From NCBI GenBank assembly GCA_038501195.1, contig JBBPUQ010000004.1, forward strand, positions 5,532,001 to 5,596,000: 64,000 nucleotides of DNA, in the 5' to 3' direction. This DNA comes from Nemania diffusa (taxonomy: Eukaryota; Ascomycota; Sordariomycetes; Xylariales; Xylariaceae). Below the pieces are notes generated by a model. It had not been told where the DNA came from and ran no database searches. It saw only the letters and a program-made list of their open reading frames with translations. The position numbers and the translations under genes are program-made. Below are positions 1 to 12,400 of this stretch, one piece after another; within the stretch, counting starts at the first letter, position 1, and each line of letters starts with the position of its first letter.

Positions 1-3000
1 TTATATCTGCAGCGTGCTCGTGTATGTATACGCGATGCGATGCGGGCCACGTGCGACTCAAGTTGACAAATTCACTAGAGCCATATCCTTGTCCCATGAC
101 TCGCTGTATGGTCGCTATATGGGGCCGTTTCAAGCCAACAGAATGCCAGCAAATGGATAGGCAGCTATTGATAAGTGGCCTCGATTGCGGTGATTACTCA
201 GGCTTAAGCTCGGAGTAAGTTGTGGTTGTGATAGGCAGAAGAAATAGCACCGCCGCTTGAATCGGCTATAACTAAAATGTTTTCTGGGTGTCCAGTCGAG
301 CCGATTGGCTGGACGAAGACACTAGACTTAGAAGAGGACGAAGGCAAGCCATTGCCGACAGGATGTCCCGCCGTTACGACGACATCCGAACTTCTACACT
401 AATGCCATCCCGTCTTACGTTCCCCACCGCCCATGGAGCTAGAGCTGTCGTGGTGTAATGTCGGACCGCCGCGTTCCACCCGTAGCCCAATGTGGTTATT
501 CGACCATACTAGCAAAACGTTCCCGCAGCTTGGCGCCGGGTAGAGGGAGTACTTCGAGTAACCTAGCAGACCAGGTACGCTATCTAATCGCCTCAGGGTT
601 TCGACAACTACGCTACGTCTCTCGAGACTTCAAGACACTCCCCGTATTAACAACCAAGTTGATGGATGCGCTGTGAGGGACTCTGAGTTGTGGGCTGTTG
701 GGCCGAGGAGCGCAGCTCTCCCAAGCTTCGAAACAGGGGAAGCTTCAAGCCTGTACTAGGTATATGTTGGTAGCGTACGCTGTGCCCTTGCGAGACTGGC
801 GCGAAACCCCGGTCTTGGTGGGTTCGGGTTGTGCGTCTAATTTCCTCTTGTGTGTTTTTCCTAGGCGTCTCGATCCGGGGGTCGCCTAGTATAATCTATT
901 GAAGCATAGTCAACCTGACAGTACAGATAGACTATTCCTGTTTTGCGCGCCATGACACGCGACTGACCACCTATAGAGCGTCACGTTCTCGTGATTTTAG
1001 TGTATGTAGGTATCTCTGTCGTGGATGTGATCCACTACGAGGCGGAATTGTCTGCATGAGGTGCGGCCCTTGCAGACGTTGACAGGCCCATCCTGGCCTC
1101 CCGACCCAGCGGTTCCATCTCCGGAATGGAAAGAGAAGGGTCTACATACTTAAAGGAAGTCATGTCTGCCATCATGTTATTTAGCACCCCTGCCTGTAGC
1201 TTCCTGTCAGTAAAGTTTGTTTCCGAGTAGATATCTTCGTAGGTCCCCCGGGCATTGTCCGTCGAGGCGGACTGTGATGTTTCACTTCTAAGGTTACTAT
1301 GAGCCTCGCACTTTTTGTGTGGATTGGGGAGGCATGGCATCATCAAGTCTCTTACACATTCAATATCCCAAGGTCATCCATTACTTGTCCTATTTCTAGG
1401 GGGCTAACACACTCTTTTTCCTATTCATTGTTGTTTCGGTACACAACTGAGTTCAATTAGTGTTGGCTATTGATCAGATTGATTAAAGGCATCGTGCCTT
1501 TAACCCTTCTTATTATCGGGACATTCTAGGACTATACTTCGTCATGATTTCTCTCTTCCTAGCATTAAAATCCTCCCCGTTGTTGCGACCGTTCCCCGCC
1601 AGGTTCCCCCAGATCTGCCGAACAGGACTCGTTGTCCGCTACGCCATTGTCTTCGACGATGTACAAATTACCGATCGTTCCTCATTCCTAGCTGATATGA
1701 TGGATAGTGCCAATTTATTTCGTGAGCTCCCACCACCGACTTTCACGGTGATAACTCAGTGAAGGATATGTTATCTTCAGAAAGACGTGGTCGCAGTTGG
1801 GGTCCCAGGGAGTGCGCTGGTCGTCGTGGGCACCTGAGTTTGAGGCTGCTGATCGGCCCTGTACATCACAGCCCAGTAGGGTTGGTCATTGTCTGGAAGG
1901 ACGACCTCGACCTCCATCAAAGTATAAGTCACCACGCCCCCTTCAGCTAGGGGGACATATATCTCTCGCAAGTATCCCATCATAAAGGCTTGGGATGCCG
2001 CCGGTTCGAGATCTCGACCCTTAGCCTAAAAATTTAACGATCCGTCAGCACTGATGACCACCTAAGATATTTGTTCTCTTACTCACGGCACATTCCGCGC
2101 AAGCACTTCCGTTCAAATATACCCAATTTGGGCATTCGTGTGAGAGAAAGTATTTGCAGCGGAATTTATAAAAGCCACCGCCCCCACTCATTTCCAGGAA
2201 AAATGCTCTGAATATTTCTTAAAATAAGGTGTGTTGTTTGAACAGGAATGCGAATTCGTTCGTCTGAAGTATAAGATAGATCAATGCGACTGTCCGCTGA
2301 CAGCCAAGCGGCGGTGTATAAGTTAAGGACAAGAAGAACGTCCAATCAGCAAAGCTAGTTATCACGCTCTTGATATCTATCAATGAGGCGACGGAGAGAA
2401 AAGCAAAGAGATCAACCCAGGGTTTAGACGGGAGCATGCTGATATACAGAGTACTGACTGGGACAATATTAGGGGCGCAAGTCAGTGTAAACAGTGCCAA
2501 ACCCGATCCTTCAGGAACGGAGTGTACTCAGGATGGGTTCCACACGCGAAGTGGTATCATCAGAGGGGTGTGTCTGGATCAATCACAAGCTTTCTGGAAT
2601 ATGTAGGTAACACTATAAGTATAACTCAAGCACCTAAGCGGCTACTATTTACAAGAACGGGAAACCCCTGCTACACGTTGCGTTGCCTGCTTGCCTGGTA
2701 AGATCCATGTGACAAGACAGGGGCCGGCAGAGCATGTGGAGCCTTCGCGTGGTCCCTGTGAGAGGGTATGAAGTCATGTCTGGGTGTTTCTTTTTTTTCT
2801 CTTGCAGAATCGTAGAACAAGTCAAGTGTGGGTGTGAATGACATCGAGAAATAGCCCCAGGGCACCTTTAAGCCACATTATTTATGTTCGGTACCGCGTG
2901 ATGCATGAGCCGGAACTGCAGCAGCCGGCAGTCATAAAAAGCATTTTTGAAGATCCTGTCTTGGTGGCCCAAAATCGAAACACTGCCAGACCAGGAACTG

Positions 3001-6000
3001 AAGAAACAAGGGTCGTATATTACTATATTAGGATGTCTATATGCAGGTCTGTGAGCACATACGTACATCCAGATATGCATAGTTAGCTCCCATGCATGCA
3101 TAGGCACGCTTAAGGCTGTGTAAGTTGCAATGAACAGCGACCTACAAAGTAGGTAGCGTGTTGGAATTTGGTCTTCAGTCACGGCTGTACCGGCTCTTCA
3201 GCCAACCACTTTGCGTGTCCACTTGTTCTCGCGCGTACCTTGTTACGGGGTACCTAGCACCTAAAAACCATCTCTAATATCCTATGAATGTATATACATA
3301 TAGCCGAGCCACTGTAGTCTTTTGCTGGCCACGACGGGCCATTCTCTATTACTAAAGATAGTCAATAGAATCGGTAGTCTGGTTCTCCATCCTACGAGGA
3401 CAAATCGCTTAGACGAAGTAGAAGCTATCACTAATACATATATACCAGTCTTCGCTAGTTGTGAAGAAGGTGATGGGCAGTCAGGTTCTTTCTTTGGAGC
3501 TCGGAAGGTAATCTTGAAGACAAGGTGCCGAAGTCGCTGCCCGAGGAGACCCTTTAACTCGACATGTATAATGCCTAGTCTCACTGTAATGTAATATGTA
3601 AGTTTGTCCCCGTATCCATGTTCAAAACTGCGCAAATTCGATCCTTGTAATCACTAATATCAGTGATGGGGCCGGGCCATCATATTACCCATGGATGAAT
3701 GAGGCTGAAAGGAAAATAGTATGCCGGTCGCTTCGTCGATCTTTTCTCCGTTGGGTGACTTCCATGTATAAACATCACATACCTATCTCATAGACCTATT
3801 GTTCTATTTCCCTCTCGCCTGATATTTTACCTCTAAGCACCTGGAAAGGAAGCAAACAAAGAGATAAAGATGCGGACAGGGTACCACAACAGCGAGCGGG
3901 CCCTTACTCCACGGTGCGAGCCACAGTTTACGCATTTAAGAACAGGATCGCTGTGACAAAACCCCCTTCCGCAGACCGGGAACAAGGGGCCCCCTGTACG
4001 TCCGCCAATGGAGTGTACCACACCCACCAAATCTACGCAAAGCCATTTACACAGAGCTCTTGCATTCATTCCCGAGATCCTAGGCATATATGCAGGCAGC
4101 AATGACACAGCGGCTCGTACAAGTAGGTATATATATCTAAACATTTGCTATACCTGACATAAAAATTGTCGCATGATAATGCTACTTGGGTAATTTTCTT
4201 ATCCTCATATAGGTTACAATCAGCAGCGTATGATTGCACTTATTGATACAATCTAGTTGGCTCTTTTCTCTCGGTGAAGATGACCACGACGTCCATGCTG
4301 TAAGAGCAAATGACGACACGAGCCCCCCACGCCGTGTTCAGCCGCAGGCTGCTGAGTCGCCCAAGCCGCCCGCTTAGCAGAGGTATAAGTTAAGACCGAG
4401 TTACATGCTAAAGGAACTGTGAAAGTCAGAACAAAGGCCCTGGCTTTCCTGTGCTTATTAATTAACGAATTAAAAGAACGACGAAAGTGTTATGGTTAGC
4501 TTTTGCGTCGGAGCAAGCGCAAAGTCTTCTAAGTGAGCATGGTGGAGAGTGAATTGACTTATTAGTCTACCATAGAAGAGGATTACATACTTATACTACC
4601 ACAGTTAAATAATCGGTTACTATGTACATACTATTTAAGATAATAATATGGTAGTTCTAAACGTACCTATTGTGCAGGATACTAGCAGAATAAAATGACC
4701 ATGTCACAAAACTGAAAAGACACTTGGAGTTGTTCATAAAGGTGTTCATGTGAACTTGTTTCTTGCCTAGCGGTATGGTACCCAATATAAGTTACATGCA
4801 GTCATGACTAAACTGAGAACGGCACGCGACGAAGTTAAACTTCTAAGACGTGATGACTTGAAGATCTATTAGCACATGAACAAATGGTGTTGGAAAGATG
4901 TTGAGTTCCAAGGTGTAGTTTCTTTCCGAGGTTCGTGTGGTAATACCTAGAGGTAACGTTGTTTTTCGGAAATACCCCCCTCATAAATGAATGCCACCAA
5001 GGTTTTCCTGCTCCAAAGGCTGTTTTATACTCTGATCGCTGATCCTAACCCCCATAGGTACTACTGACACTAGTTAGATGATGTGCTCTGCCTACAACAA
5101 CTGACCGGGAAGCAGTACAAGTAAGCTCCTGATATTCAAAGTGCTAAATTCCGATTTAGTCATATGTACGCACTCTCTATTATTTCCTACACATAGGTGC
5201 CGAAAGTGCGTAACCACAAGGTCTTGGATCTACGGCGATTGGTGGTAGCTTTGGCTTTATTTATCTATTCTGTTACTTGAATGTAACCCATGGGATTAGG
5301 GTCTTAATCAATATATCATATGCTTAAGCCCTGCCACACCATCCACCGGTACTCCCTCCGGCTGTGCCGATTATTCTACCAACGGGTGAATAATGCTGAT
5401 CCAACCCTCCATCTAAGAAAGTTTTATGCTGTACAACTCGGTTAGTGCCGCGATTTGACGTTCTCTTCCAAACCACGTGTATACTCAAACGGCCCTGGCT
5501 GCGGCTACTCCTCGGCGTAGCTTAATATTAGAATAATTTATTCTATTGGGCTACGGAAGGCCAGCAATGGTTTACCGTCTACGAAATCTTAAAGAGGACC
5601 TTCTGCTAATATCTAATATCCATGTGCTTCGACGCACAACGGATTCTAAGCGTTAATAATGATAGTACTCTTCTGGTTTCAAAGTTTTGATGGCAAGCAA
5701 TGACCAGCGTAAAAGGCTATAAGTACCTCTGATACGAATGCCTGCGCGACAAAACTTAGTGGAATAGACGTTTTAAGGGAAAGTGATGGATTACAGTTTC
5801 AAGGGAGGAGTAGAACGGTACGTGCCTAACTATTATAAAGATAGAAACGGAACGATAACGGCAGGAACTGATAGTGACAGTCAACGGGATAGAGGTACGA
5901 ATATACGCTAGGGGGTGGCCACGAGCTAGAGAGTGGTACGACTGCCTACTGTATAACGCCCCTGTCCCAACCATCTTATTCTAGCGTACCCATTTCCTGT

Positions 6001-8625
6001 TTGCTATTTAGCAGAAAGACCTAGGGCAACCCCAAATAAATCGTCGTAAAGGGCGGCATATATTCTTCTAATTCTCCGGCATCGTTGGCACCCACACTAG
6101 ATACGATGGGTGCATAAGGGCTGCCTTCCGCTCCCCACTCGGGGCATGGATGGGTATGCTGATAGGTACACTGGTTGCGAGGAAAGAGGGTCATCACCAA
6201 AATTTGATGACCTACGACTCAGTAAATCTAGCATGTGAAAAGATTGTCTTGATAACCTATACAATGGTTGGCGAGTATGATGTGTCACAAGACTCATTGG
6301 TACTTCATCCACCATTTATCTTTAAGCATAGATAGATATTCGACTTATCAAGATTGACAAACATAGTCATATTGTGTTTCTCTCAAGTTTTCTGTTGATC
6401 TTGGAGCGTGGGATGACACATCAGAAGTTCTAAAATATCATCCGCCTGCCTCGTATGGGTCTGGTCGAAGTCAACTTGAACCCAACATGATGCGAGCTGA
6501 TTTTATTTCACTTGGTTGCAGGATTCGGTTCTGTGATCCCTTTATGCCTCCACCAGGGATAGAACAACGTCTCATTTTATATTCACCCCAAGTTAAATGC
6601 CGAGCATGTTTCATGAAGCATTGTTACGATTGAAAAGTTCCAAGTCAAAGCTTTACCCAAGTCTTCTTACATGATATTAGATGTAAAGTGGACACACTTA
6701 CAACTCTCCTTTGTGGTATCTCAGTGTAGCCGTAGGCCTCGATGGGAGTATAGCTAGATAGAAAAGATGAAGCATGGTACTTCTTTTAGATATCGTCACA
6801 GCACAAAAAAAGAATATCCTCAAATATCGAAATAAACCGGATAAACCAACTGATAGACTAATATACTGGCCAGTTTATACACAGGAAGGCTGGTTGTTGC
6901 TAAATGTATCGATACCATCTCCGAGGGAGACAGGTACATGACCACACCATGAAGTAATCGAAATAAAACACAAGAACAAAATAGTTGCCTTGGCAGTTAG
7001 GTGAAGCTATCCAGGGTATGCAATAGGCCATGTATCTAAGATGATGAACCTATTTAAACCACCATCAACAACCTGTAGTGTACTCTAATAATTATACCCA
7101 AAGGCAAATCAGCACGTATTATCTTGACGGGTGAGTTATCAGTAATACCTCTCAAGTATTGGATTTGCTATGGAGCTTTCTGTGAAATTTCTGCATTTCT
7201 CTAACATGGTGTGCTGCTGCATTGAAATACCTACCTAAGTAGGTAGTTATTGACTAGGTAGGTGTGTGGTGTGTGGGCCTTACCAGGGGGGGCCGGCGCT
7301 CTATCGAGAATCATCTAATACCTTTTTATCGTAGTCGGCACGTGAGACGCGGTATGCCATGACATCCATTTGATTACCATCTATGAAACGTAATAAAAAC
7401 AATTGATTCAATAGTTGCTTAGACTTTTATTAGACGCCTCATCTACGGCTTCAAGCCCATCATACCATCAGCATTAACCTACACAGGATAATCTTCAGGG
7501 TAAAGGAAAGTAAAATCACCAGCGTACCGAAGTCCTTCGTCTTCCTTTCCTTAGTAGGCGTTTCATGTAATAGATGAAGAAAATCGATTAATGATACATT
7601 TGATAGACATGTTGGTTGTGCAGTTTTGTGCTAGGATGCGGGTGCTGGAATTTGGTAGCTCCGAACCGAGTTGGCTGAAACAATACCTAATTCGGCCTTG
7701 TTCCTGGGTTATAAGTAGAGTCAAAACAACAGGGTTTGAGTGGCATCGAATAAATATATACATATAGCTATCTACCTTCATGAAGACCAAGCACACAATT
7801 TCGATATTTTAGATTTCAAGCCGAGTGGGAATGCCTCGTTTGAAACGAGCGCTGATCTATGTAATGATGACGAGATGGCAACCGAGATTTTATTTACAAT
7901 GCTGCTTACCGCCGGAAAAACCGCCTGCACTTGGCAATACGGTAATGCTGAGTTTAGATAATTACTGATATAATGATGGCGTGTAGATTTCAGCTATCGG
8001 TGGTTACAATCCAACATGTCTTTTCGAATATACTGAGGTGTGGTTGCTTTCGGTGATGATCTCGAAATGCCGAGCATTAGAATTCATCAGCGGATCAAAA
8101 GATTAGATATTAAAGATGAACCATCTAACGATTATTGGCAATACATTGATGTTGTTACACGTGTGGAAACATACCTACACACGCTGAAACCAGTTGTACA
8201 TACCAGCATACGGCTTATCCTTCTCCATGAAAATCGACCTATTATTCCAGGCATGGTAAGAGATAGTGTGCCTAGGTTACTGTATGCACACACCGACAGA
8301 GGTACACTGGTATAGCAGTACCAAGGATCATCTGTTCCGAATCCGGAACAAATAAGGGGCGTTAAATTGTGAATGGATCATACCTGCAAAAAGAAAAACC
8401 TCTTCATTGGCATTAATCAGGGGCATGTACACCGTAACTCCCTAGTACAAAGTCAGCTACGTACAAGTAGATCCATTAGGCCGAGATGTTGTTGTCTATC
8501 TAAATTATTGATATCCAGTCATTCATTCTGTCATTACAGAATACAGCAACTCTATCCATTATATTCTAAATTCCATGACGCCAAATCTTCAGCCTTTCGC
8601 GAGAGTTAGACCTCAAGTTACCATC
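1..8625. other. Gene-poor desert, left end
   Basis: No convincing gene was found here. Open frames are short, dense with stops, and often overlap on both strands. The most coding-like pieces are a minus-strand exon-like stretch near 1777-2023 and two plus-strand frames at 7740-7961 and 8040-8315, none matching a family I know. There are CCTA/TAGG repeats near 7229-7262. No tRNA, rRNA or telomeric repeat was seen. Decayed mobile elements are possible but unproven. Confidence 0.6.
7229..7262. repeat. CCTA/TAGG tetranucleotide palindromic repeat
   Basis: Short runs of ACCT and its complement AGGT alternate, giving a locally palindromic tract. The same type recurs throughout the intergenic DNA of this window. 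Confidence 0.75.
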
Positions 8626-9420
8626 TCAACAATTATCAGTACCGAAATTCCAATATCCACTGGAGCTATCGACACGAAACATTCTTGCTTCTCGAATCAC
8701 CGGCGACTCCAAATCTAACCCTACGATTCCCGAACGGTTCGACGCGTCTCTTTCTGGAGGCTTAGGCTCAGCGCACATCTCTTTGGCTTGTCGTGTAGCG
8801 GACAGCTCGAAAGGTGGTTTATTATTGGATGCTGGATAAAGATATGGCGGCCCGATAATCTCGCCGGTTATTTCAACACTACTCGATTCCTGTCCTAGAG
8901 ATCCTTGGTTGTTATGTCGACGCGAACACTTTGTCCAAAAATATAGAACCGCGATACCGATTCCGAGCAGTCCGATACCAGCACCAGCACCGATACCCGC
9001 GGCCATAGCGGCACTAATGTTGACACCTCCTGTGCGAGTATCAGACGCCATCGAGTCTGGCGATAACGACTGGGATATATCTCCGGTAGGAGGTGGCTGC
9101 GTATACATAACTATGGCGGTACGGGTGACAACTACTGTTGGGATCGCATTCCACTGCCATGACCATGGGCGTGCATCGGGAGCCCAGTCTGATCCTCCGC
9201 CTTGCCGTGGCAACACATTTTGATTAGGGGATGCAGTGTTCTCTCGGATAGGGGTGATCGAGTCACTAAACCGAGTCTTCCAGGGAGAGATAATGCTGGT
9301 ACTCGTGACTTCTTGCGCACTTGAGACAGTCATCCCGGCTCCGGCCTTGTCATCATGTCCTGCTGTCATGATTATAACCGCATCTTTTGCAGCCCCACTC
9401 GAACTGGTGACCCTAGGCAT
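8626..9420 (-). CDS. Putative single-TM protein (Mid2/SKG6-like layout), start uncertain
   Basis: This 264-residue frame has the layout of many fungal wall-sensor or polarity membrane proteins. A Ser/Thr/Pro-rich presumed outer region (about 1-135) is followed by one Gly/Ala/Ile-rich membrane segment (about 138-161), a basic stop-transfer stretch (TKCSRRH), and a polar tail of about 100 residues. There is no signal peptide at the first ATG. The frame stays open upstream for roughly 30 codons to a stop near 9509, so a 5' exon carrying a signal sequence may be missing or lost. No Cys-rich WSC-type module is visible. It sits alone in a desert, so a relic is possible. The function is not recognised. 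Confidence 0.5.
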   Translation of the reverse strand: MPRVTSSSGAAKDAVIIMTAGHDDKAGAGMTVSSAQEVTSTSIISPWKTRFSDSITPIRENTASPNQNVLPRQGGGSDWAPDARPWSWQWNAIPTVVVTRTAIVMYTQPPPTGDISQSLSPDSMASDTRTGGVNISAAMAAGIGAGAGIGLLGIGIAVLYFWTKCSRRHNNQGSLGQESSSVEITGEIIGPPYLYPASNNKPPFELSATRQAKEMCAEPKPPERDASNRSGIVGLDLESPVIREARMFRVDSSSGYWNFGTDNC

Positions 9421-12400
9421 TGAATTTTCGTGTTTCTCACACCCCCTTCGTGATAATGGGGCCTCGGGTAGATACTCGAGAAAAGACTGATTAATAGACA
9501 GGCGTAGCTAACAAACCCGTACTGTAGGAGTTTTTTAAGCGACAGTTGGAAGCATGGGGAACACCGACAAGCCTCAGTTTAAGGATCGAAGATAGCAAGG
9601 TGATGCTATAAGCATAGGCAGTACTTGTAGCTTTTAGTACTTGCTTTCGACTCATTTGAATCTTGTTTTTATTTTTGTCTCCTACACAGCCTATATTCAC
9701 CAGGCTACAGGTGAGCTTTTTACCAAATTTTCCATATCTAGAGTATTTTACGTATGCCGTATTACACATTGGTTCACGATATTACATAGAAAAGCGCTGA
9801 GTCGCTGAATCTAAAATATAGCACCAGACACAGTCAGCTTCCTTTCCACATGGTGCCATCAGTATTGGGGGTGCCAGCTTTGCATTGGCGCTGCGCCGTA
9901 GTACTTTTTTAATTTTCCTTTTTCGAGCTGTGACTAAGGTAGTACATTTATCAGGATCTGAACCCCGAGCAAGCTTGGTAACAAGACCTGCATAGGTCTC
10001 GTCATTTCGGCACCGTTGTTCAAATACCATGCTAGGTGAGGTCGCAGTGCACAACGCTGGGATGGAAATGGCGCTATTGTTCTTAATTGGGAGTCAACTA
10101 TCTAAATTTACACGATGATGTCTATTTTTATGGACCAAAGTGCTGGCAGTTTTTTGTGAAGCATGCCTCCGCAGCCAACGATACTATACATGACAAGGAT
10201 TAAAGTCAAGTCGTGAACTTAAATCAAACCTGTAAATAAACTAGCATATAATTTTAAATTCTCACCGGCGAGCCATCCTGTAGTCCTCCTACCCGGGGCC
10301 GAAAAGAACCAGATCTATAAAATGCACCGATGAATTTCAGGGCTAGGCCGCATATTTGGAGGTAGCAAACGGGCCGTCGTACCAATTAGAGGCGCATACG
10401 GAAATACGATATACCCAGCAGAAGACAAATCATAGAGAAATACTAGAACCGAGATCAGTATACCTACTTCACTAACCTAATGCTTACTATCGTTTTCCTA
10501 GCGGCCCGCCTTACATACTAAACATCAGAATAGGTGACGCAACGTTTAATGCAAAAGGCCATTAGAATAGGCGAGCCTACCGCGCTTCGCGTTTTGCTTC
10601 GCGGAATATATTCCTAGGCGGCATGGTTAGCTTCGGCTGTCAGCTCTACCCCCACACCAGCTAGCCACTACCTCCCGTGGCGAGGTTGCATCCCCGCGGG
10701 CTTCTCTGGCATATTGATAGCTACGAATCTTGTGTTGAAAGGGGTTGGTGGATATAACTGGCTTGCACTGATCTATATCCAACTTCGACTCTGGAAAATC
10801 TAGGAATTCCTGCCTAATAATATCGTATTCTAGAAAGAGCATTACGTTTAAAGCTACCTTAATAGCATTTTACAGATAATAGACACAGCAGCGAAAGCCT
10901 CCGCCAAGTACTATTCTACCTCGCCATCGCTATAGGCGTTTCTGGCGTGACTACTCCTATTGCTGCCGAGACTGTGCTGACAAAAACGGCCACGCACTTT
11001 ACAAATATTTTGCAATAGAATCAAGGCAACTAATTACTAGTTTACACAATAGGAAACCAACTTTCGAGAATGAAAAGGTATACCACCAGAAACTAGAATG
11101 TCTAAAGTATGCTGATAGAAAAGTAAAGAGAATACCAAGCTATACGTAAGTATGAGCTAACACAACTCCTTCGCACCTACCTATACCTTTAATGTCTGAA
11201 CAACTACACTTTTTCGTCGTATCTGTAGGGGTTACGTGCCTTCGCCCGGAAAGGGGCCTATTCATGAACTCGAGTAACTTCTATGCTAGGCGACCGTAGA
11301 AAGGAGATTCGCTTACTGGACGCTGGTGGTGTTAAGGTCTCCTCTCCCAATGGGAAATTCTCCGTCGAGTCTAAAGTAGAGTACCTTGACTCAATTACTA
11401 TACTAAAACCGTCTGGCCCGTTCCTATATGTGGCTAATGAATGGATTGAAAAGGTTCAATGCTACGTTAAACAAATCGATCCTCGATGAAGCACACTCAA
11501 ACACGAACACTGAAAAGGGAGACGGCGGGCGTGCTCATAACGGCGTCAATCTGCATGACGTCGTAAGTGTGTCCCTAAAAGCCGACGTCGGGGACATAGG
11601 CTAGTTATTAATTCCTCACTCAAAACCTGATAGATATTTATATGTTGATCTCTGTCTACACTTAGCTGCCGTCCGAGATAAGCCTTTTCGTGGCAATTAG
11701 CTCATCCATCAAGTCTTTGAACCTGGTAGACGTTCCTAGCGACGATTTATAGTTACATATCACTAGAATACCCTGACTATAAGATTACAACACGGGCCAG
11801 TAGATTCCAACGACGACTTCGCTGCCGTCGACCGACGTCGTATATACGCTTCAGGCAAATCCCGAAGGGAACACGGCAAACATAGTAGCCACACAAAATG
11901 AGGTTGGTTCATGTGATATCCATAGATAGACATTGCTAAACTACCAACAGAAGGATTGCTTCCTGTTGAAGCCCCTTCCTATGATACGTCACCTATCACA
12001 CACCTTCTTGCTGCGCCGAAGTAGCGCTTCTCCGTACTAGACGAGAGAATCCGAAGACGAGGTATAAAACGAATTAAATAAAAAAAAGGCGCCGCTTGCG
12101 ATCAAGAAATCAGCCCGCTCTTGACGACCGTACTCGGGTTGGCGCGCTAGATTATGCAGGGCCTAGAGCATGAGATCAGCAGCCTCGCAGAGTCCGATGT
12201 TATACGCCGAGGATGTGAAAACGCTACATCTCATATAGAGGGATTATTCCATGGTCAAGTATTCAAGCATGAATACTCTCAGCCTAGTCGATATAGGTAT
12301 GATGGCAGGAAAATATAGATCCGCTACAAGCGGAAACGAAATACGATTATCCACGCCACTATGCCGAGTTGACCAACCATCTTAATGCAGGTATAATCAC

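Noticed and set aside
1995..2025. Second B-box-like GGTTCGAGATCTC
   Set aside because: Flanking bases do not form a T-arm and no cloverleaf fits.
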